Part shown: in pieces, positions 1-5,341 of the stretch | How the letters are laid out: each line of letters opens with the position of its first letter | Position numbering within the stretch: the stretch's first letter is position 1 | Assembly: GCA_964605235.1 (NCBI GenBank) | Contig: CAZSBB010000080.1 | Location: 1-5,341 of the forward strand | DNA from: CAZSBB01 sp964605235 | Lineage (GTDB): Bacteria; Planctomycetota; Phycisphaerae; Phycisphaerales; Phycisphaeraceae | Length of the DNA: 5,341 bases | Direction of reading: 5' to 3' | Position numbers and translations under genes: made by a program | The notes under the pieces: model-generated | What the model saw: the letters and a program-made list of their open reading frames with translations, nothing else | Told to the model about the DNA's origin: nothing | Databases searched by the model: none

Positions 1-296
1 GGAGGTGACACTTCTATTGAAAGCAAGCCCTGTCATTTCTATTGGAGTTCAACACTGCCCCGGGCCAACGCAGACACCCCAGGCGCCTTTGCTCAACGAG
101 CGCAACCGGCAAGGAGGGATGGCATTCATGGCGTCACGCTGCGGCGGCTGCGCCGCAACCCCTTGCTCCCGCGCGGTTTCGTTACCAGGCGCGGACAGGC
201 ATTTGCCCGGCGCCGCTGGCGTGGTCGTTTGCCTAACCTGCCCCGCCCCGGTAAAAACAAGGATTCGACCACCCCCCAGGGAAGGATCAGCCGCGC
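1..296. other. Leader region upstream of nuoH, no confident gene
   Basis: I see no recognisable protein here on either strand. The first ~55 bases are clearly richer in A/T than the rest and look non-coding. One plus-strand frame is open from the window edge to a TGA at 298-300 that overlaps the nuoH ATG (ATGA). That would suit the tail of an upstream nuo gene. However, its third-position composition is mixed, its second half is very rich in Arg and Pro, AGG codons recur, and it resembles neither NuoG nor NuoD C-termini that I know. A second plus frame is open from the edge to 517 and is equally unconvincing. A perfect AAGGAGG lies at 111-117 and a small hairpin (TGCGGC 140-145 with GCCGCA 152-157) follows it. 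A weak promoter-like pair, TTGAAA 17-22 and TATTGG 40-45 with 17-bp spacing, is too poor to call alone. Confidence 0.5.
282..286 (+). promoter_or_regulatory. Shine-Dalgarno of nuoH
   Basis: AAGGA lies 10 bases upstream of the ATG at 297. The spacing is slightly long but workable, and this supports the chosen start together with the immediate match of the protein to the NuoH N-terminus. Confidence 0.5.
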
Positions 297-1499
297 ATGA
301 GCGCTCAGTTCTTCGTCAGCTTGATCGTCGTTCTGGTGATTCCCAACGTGCTGCTGGGCCTGGTGGCTTACGGCATTCTGCTGGAACGCAAGATCGCCTC
401 GTGGATTCAGGACCGCATCGGCCCCAACCGCGTCGGTCCCTTCGGCCTGCTCCAACCGCTGGCGGACGGCCTCAAGTTCCTGCTCAAAGAAGACTACATG
501 CCCCCCGGCGTCGATAAGGTCCTCTTCTGCCTCGCGCCCCTCGCGGCCGTGAGCACCGCGCTGATCGGCTGGGCGGTCGTGCCCTGGGGCGGCTACTGGC
601 ATTTCCCGGGACTCGACCTGCCCGGCTCGCTGCTCGATGTGCCCGCCGGCGAGGTGCTCGTCACCGCTGCCCCCATCAGCATCGGCGTCATCTACATCCT
701 CGCCGTCGGCGCTCTGGCGGTGTATGGCGTGGTGCTCGGCGGGTTCGCCTCCAACAACAAGTACTCCTTCCTCGGTGGCCTCCGCGGCACCGCCCAGATG
801 GTCAGCTACGAAATCCCCATGGGCGTGTGCGTCCTGTCCGTGATCCTCATGGCGGGCAGCGCCCGCGCCGACTGGCTGGTGGAACTGCAAGCCAACAGCG
901 TGTGGAACATTTTCTATCAGCCGGTGCTCGCGTTCATCTTCTTCACCTGTGCCCTGGCGGAATGCAACCGCGCCCCGTTCGATCTGGTCGAATGCGAACA
1001 GGAACTGGTCGGCGGCTTCCACACCGAGTACAGCTCGATGCGTTTCGCCCTGTTTTTCCTGGGCGAATACCTGCACATGATCACCGCCTCGGCGTTCTTC
1101 ACCATCCTGTTCCTGGGCGGCTGGGACCTGCCGTTCCTCAAGGAGCCGCAGGTCGGGCAGGCGGCGGGGCTGGGCATTGTGCTGCTCAAGACCGTGGTGT
1201 TCCTGGGCAAGATCGCCGGCTGCATCGTGCTGATGATGGTGATTCGCTGGACCTTGCCGCGCTTCCGTTTCGATCAGCTCATGAAGCACGCCTGGCGCTC
1301 GCTGATCCCGCTGACGCTGGCTCTCATGCTGCTCACCGGCGTGGTGGTGTTTCTGAACCTTTCGCACTGGTGGCTGCTGGGCGCCAACGCCGCGACCATG
1401 TTGGCGCTGTACGCCATCGGCCCGTCGATCCCCCAGGGCCCGCCGGTCAACCGCCGCGTCCCGTTGGCGGGTTCACGCTTCAGCCCCCTGGAAAGCTGA
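297..1499 (+). CDS. nuoH: NADH-quinone oxidoreductase subunit H (complex I membrane subunit NuoH/ND1)
   Basis: NuoH is the ND1 homologue of respiratory complex I. It sits in the cytoplasmic membrane, contacts the peripheral arm and forms much of the quinone entry channel, coupling NADH oxidation to ion pumping. Family signatures are plain. After a first helix (about residues 4-28) comes an ERK...Q.R.GPNRVGP block (30-48), then GLLQPLADGLKFLLKED (50-66). The second signature, NRAPFDLVECEQELVGG, lies at 224-240, followed by HTEYSSMRFALFFLGEY (242-258). A late conserved LPRFRFDQLM (320-329) precedes the last helices. Several further hydrophobic helices fit the usual eight or so. At 400 residues it is longer than the usual 320-340. 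The excess lies in a loop near residues 96-118 and in a Pro-rich hydrophilic tail after about 375. No nuoI follows; the next gene is convergent and unrelated. Identification is secure; the start rests on AAGGA upstream. Confidence 0.97.
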   Translation: MSAQFFVSLIVVLVIPNVLLGLVAYGILLERKIASWIQDRIGPNRVGPFGLLQPLADGLKFLLKEDYMPPGVDKVLFCLAPLAAVSTALIGWAVVPWGGYWHFPGLDLPGSLLDVPAGEVLVTAAPISIGVIYILAVGALAVYGVVLGGFASNNKYSFLGGLRGTAQMVSYEIPMGVCVLSVILMAGSARADWLVELQANSVWNIFYQPVLAFIFFTCALAECNRAPFDLVECEQELVGGFHTEYSSMRFALFFLGEYLHMITASAFFTILFLGGWDLPFLKEPQVGQAAGLGIVLLKTVVFLGKIAGCIVLMMVIRWTLPRFRFDQLMKHAWRSLIPLTLALMLLTGVVVFLNLSHWWLLGANAATMLALYAIGPSIPQGPPVNRRVPLAGSRFSPLES

Positions 1500-1504
1500 G
1501 CAAC

Positions 1505-1646
1505 CATCGCAAAAGAACAGAAACCACAGAGCCACAGAGATCCCCCGAGCAAGACTCACAGAGAATGCGGGGAAATCCAGCGAATTAGATGGCTGCTTAC
1601 GCTTGCTCTCTGTGTCCTCTGTGCCTCTGTGGTGAGTTTTGCGATG
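1505..1646. repeat. 142-bp imperfect palindrome of CACAGAG/CTCTGTG units between convergent genes
   Basis: The outer arms CATCGCAAAA (1505-1514) and TTTTGCGATG (1637-1646) are exact reverse complements. Inside them ACCACAGAG (1523-1531) pairs with CTCTGTGGT (1625-1633), and GAGCAAG (1547-1553) pairs with CTTGCTC (1602-1608). The left arm carries CACAGAG at 1525, 1533 and 1557. The right arm carries CTCTGTG at 1608, 1617 and 1625. The element fills nearly the whole 161-bp gap between the nuoH stop and the stop of the convergent propeller gene. It could fold as a long hairpin in RNA from either strand and so may end or protect both transcripts. It lacks a clean U-tract, so it is not a textbook intrinsic terminator. 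CACAGAG-type inverted repeats recur between genes in various environmental bacterial genomes as I recall; that is memory, not a search. Confidence 0.75.
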
Positions 1647-1660
1647 ATTTCGAAGCGTCC

Positions 1661-2656
1661 TCACGCCCCCGGCACCTGCGCCAGATACAGATTCACCCCA
1701 TCGGGCACGGTGCAGTAGAACACCACCAATAGCCCGCCTTCATGCTCGACCGCATGTCCGTAGGCGCAGTCGCGCATGCACGGAATCGCGCAGTGCAGTT
1801 GCAATTGCTCGTCGCGCCAGCGGTGGATGTTCAGCGCGTTGGCTTGCCCGATCCGATTGAACCCGCGCGTGATGAGGTACGTCTGTCCCGCCATCTCAAA
1901 CACGCCCGGCCCTTCAATGCGAAACGGCAGCGTCGCGGTTTTACGCCAATCGGCATAGGGCGGCTGCGCCTGCCACACTTCCCCCCACGCCGGCTCCTCG
2001 GGACGTTGCACGCTGTACTTCATGCGCACGAACGCCGTCATGCGCTGCTGGGCGTCGATGCAGATCGCAGTCTCGCTCCACAAGCCGGGCGGCGCGCCGA
2101 TGATGCCGACGGCCTGCCAGTTCAGCCCGTCGTCGGACCGCAGCAGTTCCAGCCGGCGTTCCTCGGTGGGGCCGTTGGTGTAAGCGGTGCTGTAAAAAAC
2201 ATCGGCATGCCGGATCGGCCGCCACATGACCAGGCCTTCGGCAAAGATCGGCCGCGGCTCGGTGAACGTCCGCCCATCGTCCGTCGCGCAGCCCCAGGAC
2301 TGCAGCCGCTTGTTTTCAATGGTGACGCAGTACAGGAACAGACGCTCGGGCGTGGCGAGCAACGCCGGGTCGCGCGTGTCCGGGGCCACCTTGACGCGAC
2401 GGACCTCGCTCCAATGCTGGGCGTCGGCGGAACTGAGCAGCACCAGTTCCCCGGGGCCGGCGTGGCTGTCAGCTTCGCGGTAAGCAATGTAAAACCGCTC
2501 GCGCCAGCGGGCGATGACGGGAAAAGCATTGTGCCGCCCATTGCCCACCAGCAGTCGACAACGCGCCTGCACCACGGGCGCGTTTCCGGACGCTTCATGC
2601 AGGGCAGAGGGATTCATCGCGCGCAGCCCGGCTTGCGGATCGGCGGCATGGCTCAT
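1661..2656 (-). CDS. Sialidase-like (BNR/Asp-box) beta-propeller protein
   Basis: This 331-residue protein resembles the sialidase/neuraminidase-type beta-propellers common in planctomycetes and Bacteroidetes. The early segment RHNAFPVIARWRERFYIAYRE (41-61) followed by LVLLSSADAQHW (71-82) and DTRDPALL (93-100) is typical of the group. Degenerate Asp-box-like turns are visible at 75-82 (SSADAQHW), 124-131 (ATDDGRTF) and 174-180 (SDDGLNW). No signal peptide or membrane segment is present, so it is predicted cytoplasmic. The substrate cannot be read from the sequence; sialidase activity should not be assumed, and a glycan hydrolase or non-catalytic propeller is equally possible. The ATG at 2656 has AGGGA (2669-2665) 8 bases upstream; a later in-frame Met at residue 14 is a weaker alternative. 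It lies 48 bp behind the VWA-like gene on the same strand, probably as the last gene of an operon, and converges on nuoH. Confidence 0.8.
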   Translation of the reverse strand: MSHAADPQAGLRAMNPSALHEASGNAPVVQARCRLLVGNGRHNAFPVIARWRERFYIAYREADSHAGPGELVLLSSADAQHWSEVRRVKVAPDTRDPALLATPERLFLYCVTIENKRLQSWGCATDDGRTFTEPRPIFAEGLVMWRPIRHADVFYSTAYTNGPTEERRLELLRSDDGLNWQAVGIIGAPPGLWSETAICIDAQQRMTAFVRMKYSVQRPEEPAWGEVWQAQPPYADWRKTATLPFRIEGPGVFEMAGQTYLITRGFNRIGQANALNIHRWRDEQLQLHCAIPCMRDCAYGHAVEHEGGLLVVFYCTVPDGVNLYLAQVPGA

Positions 2657-2697
2657 GATTGGTTTCCCTGAAGATGATGCTCGCGCTTGGCGCGCAT
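2653..2697 (-). other. Possible 14-residue upstream mini-ORF before the propeller gene
   Basis: In the 48-bp gap after the VWA-like gene, an ATG at 2697-2695 opens a 14-codon frame (MRAKREHHLQGNQS). Its TGA (2655-2653) overlaps the ATG of the propeller gene as ATGA. A GAGGTG sequence just upstream, beginning within the stop region of the VWA-like gene, could serve as its ribosome site. This arrangement would couple translation of the propeller gene to the mini-ORF. It may equally be chance, because the propeller gene has its own AGGGA. Confidence 0.2.
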
Positions 2698-2704
2698 TAT
2701 CACC

Positions 2705-3730
2705 TCAGGGCATGCTGGCTTCCGTTGTCTTGGCATCCTGATACCAGTCGACCAACCGTTGCAGCGGCAGCGTCACGCACAGCCCGCCGTGCTCCTGCGC
2801 CAGGGTGTTGAGCACCGGCGCGTCCCGGTCGATCAGCACCACAAACAGCTTGGTTTCCGCGGCAGCGCTGATTGCCTGCTGCAAAGCAGAGGCGCGCTCT
2901 GAGCCCGGCGCCTGGCTGGTCACCAGCACCACCGCGCCCGGCTGCGACTTCAAGGCCTGGGTCAGCCCGGCCGCCAGATCCGCCCGGCCGACGGCGTACA
3001 CCTCGTCCAGATGGCTGGCGAGTTTCTGCTGATCTTCCGCGGTCAGCGCCCGCAGCGCCGGATCAGGGAACGGCGTGCCGCCTTCCTCGCTCCAGAACAG
3101 CACCTGGACTTCCTGCCCCTGAGCCTGCCTGACGCAGGACGCCACCGCTTCCCGCGCCAGCTTGAGCCAACGCTGGCTGTCCATCGACGCATCGACCAGC
3201 AGCACCGTGCGGCCGACCACCGGCACGCCCAGGAAGTTCAGCTTGCCCGCCAGGAAAGGATTGACGTTCGGGTCATATCCCCCCAGCACATCCCGCGTGA
3301 TCGTCTGTGCCTCGCGCACCCCGCTGCCGCTGGCCATGAGCATGCGATACGCCAACCAGCACACGCCCCCGCCCGCCAACGCCGCCGCGATGAGGACCGC
3401 CACCGCCACGCCCTTGCCTTTGCTCCCCTTGCTCGAACGCGCTGCGGGCGCTGCCGCTGGCCGTGGCGCTGCCGGTGTCGCAGACGCTGATGCTTCCTCA
3501 TCACCCTCCGCCCCCCCGGCCGCCAGCGCCGCCAACGGATCCGCTGGCGCCTCCGCATCCACCGGCGCTGCTGCTGGCGCTGCGGTTTCACTGTTTGCAG
3601 ATGTCGTTGCCGCGCCCGGCACGCGCAGCAGCGCCCCGCACCTGGAACACCGGCACACGCTGCCGGCAAACGCGGCATCGATCGCCAGATGCTCGTTGCA
3701 ACTGGGGCATTCCAGTTCCAGTTCAGACAT
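2705..3730 (-). CDS. Zinc-ribbon, single-pass membrane protein with degenerate VWA-like domain
   Basis: No named gene is recognised. From the ATG at 3730 the protein has 341 residues in four parts. An N-terminal zinc ribbon has C8-x2-C11 and C28-x2-C31, with an extra C26, in the ECPSCNEHL...RCSRCGALLRVP style common in planctomycetes. An Ala/Pro/Glu-rich flexible linker spans about 40-100, then a basic KGSKGKG stop. One membrane helix covers about 107-128. A C-terminal alpha/beta domain (about 165-330) resembles von Willebrand factor A: TVLLVDASMD (175-184), GRADLAAGL (248-256) and VVLVTSQAP (267-275) stand where the three metal-site loops should be. The expected DxSxS reads DASMD, the Thr is replaced, and the third-loop Asp is Ser, so metal binding is doubtful. 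GGAGGA (3742-3737) 6 bases before the ATG fixes the start and excludes an upstream in-frame TTG at 3769. It lies 39 bp behind the SppA-like gene. Confidence 0.8.
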   Translation of the reverse strand: MSELELECPSCNEHLAIDAAFAGSVCRCSRCGALLRVPGAATTSANSETAAPAAAPVDAEAPADPLAALAAGGAEGDEEASASATPAAPRPAAAPAARSSKGSKGKGVAVAVLIAAALAGGGVCWLAYRMLMASGSGVREAQTITRDVLGGYDPNVNPFLAGKLNFLGVPVVGRTVLLVDASMDSQRWLKLAREAVASCVRQAQGQEVQVLFWSEEGGTPFPDPALRALTAEDQQKLASHLDEVYAVGRADLAAGLTQALKSQPGAVVLVTSQAPGSERASALQQAISAAAETKLFVVLIDRDAPVLNTLAQEHGGLCVTLPLQRLVDWYQDAKTTEASMP

Positions 3731-3736
3731 GGCAAT

Positions 3737-3742
3737 TCCTCC
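3737..3742 (-). promoter_or_regulatory. Shine-Dalgarno of the zinc-ribbon/VWA-like gene
   Basis: GGAGGA on the minus strand ends 6 bases before the ATG at 3730. It is the best ribosome site in the cluster and decides that start over the TTG at 3769, which directly abuts the stop of the SppA-like gene. Confidence 0.8.
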
Positions 3743-3769
3743 GGTCGAACTCACGCCAGCGTAAATCAA

Positions 3770-4789
3770 TCACGGCTGCAGCGTCGGCTCCCACAGATAG
3801 CTGAACGTCACCGGCGCCGTGTGGTAGTTTTCCGGCAGATTCACCTGCAACAGGTTGATCTGCGTGGTCTGTTCGGCGCGACCGGCGCCGGCGGGAGCGC
3901 TGGCGTAGGGCGAGCCGACGTACTGCAGCGGGCGATGGTAACGCACGAGGTTGGCGCGCTGGACGCGCGCCAATTGCTTGGCGAGGGTGAACGCGTCCTG
4001 CAGGTCGCCGGTCTGGTCCACCAGGCCGCACGCCGCCGCCTGGTCGCCGGTGAGCACGCGCCCATCGGTGACGCGGGGCAAATCCTCCGCGCTAAGCTGC
4101 GGCCGGGCTTGCTGCACCACCGCGACGAAGCGGTGATAGAAGTCGTCGACCATGGTCTGGAAAAGCGCCCGCTGCTGCGGTGACAGCGTTTCCAGCGGCG
4201 AGCCGGCCGCCTTGTTGGGGCCGCTGACGATTGCCTCCGGCTCAATGCCGATGCGGTTGAGCGCCGGCCGCAGGCTCACGAGCTGCATGATGACGCCGAT
4301 GCTGCCGGTGATGCTGGTGGGATGGGCGATGATCTTTTGCGCGCTGCAGGCGACATAGAAGCCCCCGCTGGCGGCGACATCCATGAGCAGGGCGATGACG
4401 GGTTTGCCGGTGTCCTGTTCAAAGCGTTGCACCTCGCGGTAGATCAGGTCGCTGGCGGTGACGGTCCCGCCGGGCGAGTTGATGCGCAGAATGACGGCTT
4501 TGACCCGGCGGTCGTGGCGGGCGCGTTCGAGCTGTTCGTGGATGAAGCTGACGGGGTTGTCGCCGCTGCTGAGCAGGCCTTTGCGCTGGCTGTTGGTGAG
4601 GGTGCCGGTGATGTCGATGAGGGCGACCTGGCTGGAGCCGAAGCCGGGGTCGCGCTGCACGACGGTGGCGGTCAGCGGCATATCGCCCGGGCCGGCGCCG
4701 ACGGTGAAGGTCAGTGGGCCGCAGGCGGCGGCAGCGAGGACGAGGGGCAGCAGCAGGGCGATGCGGAGCAGGCGCGGGCAGATTGGCAT
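3770..4789 (-). CDS. sppA: Signal peptide peptidase SppA-type S49 serine protease, predicted lipoprotein
   Basis: S49 family peptidases cut remnant signal peptides and other membrane-associated peptides with a Ser-Lys dyad. From the ATG at 4789 the protein has 339 residues. A signal sequence (1-22) has a hydrophobic core and ends LAAAAC, with a permissive lipobox Cys at 23, so a lipid-anchored mature protein facing the periplasm is likely. Catalytic features follow: LRINSPGGTV (101-110), the nucleophile Ser141 in MDVAASGGFYVA (136-147), ITGSIGVI (160-167) and the general base Lys193 in SGPNKAAGSP (189-198). The Ser-Lys distance of 52 equals that of the short Bacillus-type SppA (Ser147/Lys199, from memory). 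Length also fits the short, single-domain class rather than the double-domain E. coli form. The Met at 4789 lacks a good ribosome site. An in-frame ATG at 4831 has GGGGAAG upstream and is a real alternative. It is the first gene of a probable three-gene operon. Confidence 0.92.
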   Translation of the reverse strand: MPICPRLLRIALLLPLVLAAAACGPLTFTVGAGPGDMPLTATVVQRDPGFGSSQVALIDITGTLTNSQRKGLLSSGDNPVSFIHEQLERARHDRRVKAVILRINSPGGTVTASDLIYREVQRFEQDTGKPVIALLMDVAASGGFYVACSAQKIIAHPTSITGSIGVIMQLVSLRPALNRIGIEPEAIVSGPNKAAGSPLETLSPQQRALFQTMVDDFYHRFVAVVQQARPQLSAEDLPRVTDGRVLTGDQAAACGLVDQTGDLQDAFTLAKQLARVQRANLVRYHRPLQYVGSPYASAPAGAGRAEQTTQINLLQVNLPENYHTAPVTFSYLWEPTLQP

Positions 4790-4891
4790 GGAGTCATGAT
4801 ACGGTTTGTGGGCGGGGGCAAGGGTGGCCATGGACTTCCCCACAGCTGGCGGGCGGATGACGCGGGCGGTCTGGCATCCTGTGAATTGCAT

Positions 4892-5070
4892 TTGCAGTGC
4901 TGCGGTTGGGGTGTTGCGACTCTGTGACTGAAGAAAACGCCCACCGATGAGCCGCAGGCGAATCGGCGGGATTCACCCCCGCACAACACCTCCGCACCAC
5001 TTGCATACCGCCTGGGCTGCGGCAAAGCCGTACATGAGCGCAGCGAATGTGGGGGTTCGCCACAGACATC
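4892..5070. other. Upstream region of the sppA-type gene, no gene seen
   Basis: No convincing coding sequence lies here. The region should carry the minus-strand promoter for the sppA-VWA-propeller cluster, but I could not find a good -35/-10 pair in that direction. A short inverted repeat, GAATC (4960-4964) and GATTC (4970-4974) around GGCGG, is the only local structure noted. Confidence 0.4.
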
Positions 5071-5098
5071 TTGAGCGCGGATTTCCCTGCGCTATTAT
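5071..5098 (+). promoter_or_regulatory. Sigma70-like promoter (plus strand)
   Basis: TTGAGC (5071-5076) matches four of six -35 consensus bases. TATTAT (5093-5098) matches five of six -10 bases. They are separated by 16 bp in a locally A/T-enriched patch. Transcription would begin near 5105 and run rightwards to the terminator at 5253-5279. No other gene in the window is served by this promoter. Confidence 0.45.
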
Positions 5099-5101
5099 TG
5101 A

Positions 5102-5113
5102 TTCAGAAGTCAG
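5102..5113 (+). repeat. 12-bp direct repeat, copy 1
   Basis: TTCAGAAGTCAG here recurs exactly at 5278-5289, 176 bp downstream. Copy 1 sits at the predicted start of the small transcript. A chance pair of this length is expected about once in a window this size but is unlikely within 200 bp. Confidence 0.55.
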
Positions 5114-5114
5114 C

Positions 5115-5252
5115 ATGCACAGAATGCACGGAGCGTGCCCCCAGCACAATGCGTCCCATTCGCGTCGCGAAAGCAGGAATTCCGCCAATCGGGTTGATGG
5201 CCGCCTGGCTGACCGTTCTGCCTGCATGGCGTGCGGCAATATGGGCGCATGA
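5115..5252 (+). CDS. Possible 45-residue small protein
   Basis: An ATG at 5115, about 10 bases after the predicted transcription start, opens 45 codons ending in TGA at 5250-5252, immediately before the terminator hairpin. The product starts MHRMHGACPQHNASHSRR, is hydrophilic and basic, and has Cys8 and a CMAC pair (37-40) with several His, which could suggest metal binding but matches no family I know. There is no strong ribosome site (only AGAAG just upstream), and its third-position G/C is lower than in the main genes. Its support is mainly its fit between promoter and terminator. Other frames across this stretch (5047-5313 plus, 4973-5263 minus) run through the hairpin and are less likely. 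Confidence 0.22.
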   Translation: MHRMHGACPQHNASHSRRESRNSANRVDGRLADRSACMACGNMGA

Positions 5253-5279
5253 AAAAACCCCATCAGTGATGGGGTTTTT
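5253..5279. terminator. Strong bidirectional intrinsic terminator
   Basis: AAAAACCCCATC (5253-5264) pairs perfectly with GATGGGGTTTTT (5268-5279) around a 3-base loop. GC-rich inner pairs flanked by A and T runs make a Rho-independent terminator usable in both directions. Rightward it would end the small transcript from 5105; leftward it could end a minus-strand gene lying beyond the window edge. Confidence 0.9.
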
Positions 5280-5289
5280 CAGAAGTCAG
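5278..5289 (+). repeat. 12-bp direct repeat, copy 2
   Basis: This is an exact second copy of TTCAGAAGTCAG (copy 1 at 5102-5113). It starts within the T-run of the terminator and overlaps the left arm of the next inverted repeat. Confidence 0.55.
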
Positions 5290-5314
5290 GTTGATCCGTC
5301 GGCGGATCGCTGAC
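5285..5314. repeat. Inverted repeat after the terminator
   Basis: GTCAG (5285-5289) and CTGAC (5310-5314) flank an inner perfect pair GATCCG (5293-5298) and CGGATC (5303-5308) with a TCGG loop. It may be an extra RNA stem behind the terminator or a protein-binding site for a gene to the right; the sequence does not decide. Bases 5315-5341 carry only a short CAGAC/GTCTG pair (5322-5326, 5337-5341). Confidence 0.5.
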
Positions 5315-5341
5315 AAGTGAACAGACAAGCTCTTTGGTCTG

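Larger units (their letters stand above)
5105..5280 (+). ncRNA. Possible ~175-nt small RNA transcript
   Basis: This interval is defined by the promoter on its left and the hairpin terminator on its right; no RNA family was recognised. Local stem potential includes GCACG (5126-5130) with CGTGC (5134-5138), the palindrome TTCGCGTCGCGAA (5159-5171), and GCCGC (5200-5204) with GCGGC (5233-5237). It does not look like 6S, SRP, tmRNA or RNase P RNA to my eye. It may instead be the mRNA of the 45-codon ORF listed separately. Confidence 0.3.

Noticed and set aside
126..1367. 413-codon minus-strand open frame opposite nuoH
   Set aside because: It is the antisense shadow of a GC-rich membrane protein gene: His/Gln/Glu/Arg-rich low-complexity product, no recognisable domain, while the plus strand is unmistakable NuoH.
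1742..2671. 309-codon plus-strand open frame opposite the propeller gene
   Set aside because: The product is Arg/Pro/Gly-rich without domains, and it mirrors a gene with good family features and a ribosome site.
3162..3764. Plus-strand open frames across the zinc-ribbon/VWA-like gene
   Set aside because: The Ala/Pro/Ser-rich product is the mirror of the Ala/Pro linker codons; the minus-strand gene has a zinc ribbon and a strong ribosome site.
4803..4831. TATCAT just upstream of the SppA-type start as a -10 box
   Set aside because: Only a poor -35 (TTGCCC) at 14-bp spacing is available, and the position would leave almost no leader.
4322..4927. 201-codon plus-strand open frame opposite the SppA-type gene
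   Set aside because: Gly/Ala/Asp-rich antisense shadow; the minus strand carries the complete S49 catalytic motifs.
4973..5263. 96-codon minus-strand frame starting inside the terminator hairpin
   Set aside because: Its ATG lies in the hairpin stem, there is no ribosome site and no coding bias, and the product matches nothing known to me.
5047..5313. 88-codon plus-strand frame with a hydrophobic stretch
   Set aside because: It starts upstream of the predicted promoter, reads through the strong terminator, and has weak third-position bias and no ribosome site.
1..5341. CRISPR array, tRNA, rRNA, transposase or riboswitch
   Set aside because: No regularly spaced repeats, cloverleaf, conserved rRNA segment, transposase motif or known riboswitch core was seen on either strand.

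Overview
This GC-rich window (third codon positions strongly G/C in the four main genes) looks like chromosomal DNA of a free-living bacterium. A planctomycete (Planctomycetota) fits best. The clues are a GC-rich nuoH with a long C-terminal tail, a small protein joining an N-terminal zinc ribbon to an Ala/Pro linker, one membrane helix and a VWA-like domain, and an intracellular sialidase-like propeller protein. This assignment is inference from gene style, not from a marker gene.

Layout. Bases 1-296 hold no convincing gene; they are the leader of nuoH or the degenerate tail of something upstream. nuoH (297-1499, +) encodes the membrane subunit of respiratory complex I that helps form the quinone pocket. 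It is followed by a 142-bp imperfect palindrome (1505-1646) built on CACAGAG/CTCTGTG units. The palindrome fills the gap to a convergent minus-strand cluster. In transcription order (right to left) the cluster is an S49 SppA-type peptidase predicted to be a lipoprotein (4789-3770), a zinc-ribbon/transmembrane/VWA-like protein (3730-2705) and a sialidase-like beta-propeller protein (2656-1661). The gaps of 39 and 48 bp suggest one operon. The last 450 bp (4892-5341) hold no clear conventional gene. They do contain a plus-strand sigma70-like promoter (5071-5098), a possible 45-codon ORF and a strong hairpin terminator (5253-5279), which together could be a small independent transcription unit. 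A 12-bp direct repeat brackets that unit.

How the genes may work together. nuoH belongs to energy metabolism and is unrelated to the minus-strand cluster. It is not followed by nuoI, so the nuo genes are split or rearranged here. The cluster pairs an envelope protease with a membrane-anchored VWA-like protein, which suggests an envelope role. The propeller protein has no signal peptide and its link to the other two is unknown. The most worthwhile items for follow-up are the promoter-ORF-terminator unit at the right end, the convergent-gene palindrome, and the VWA domain that has lost its metal-site residues.
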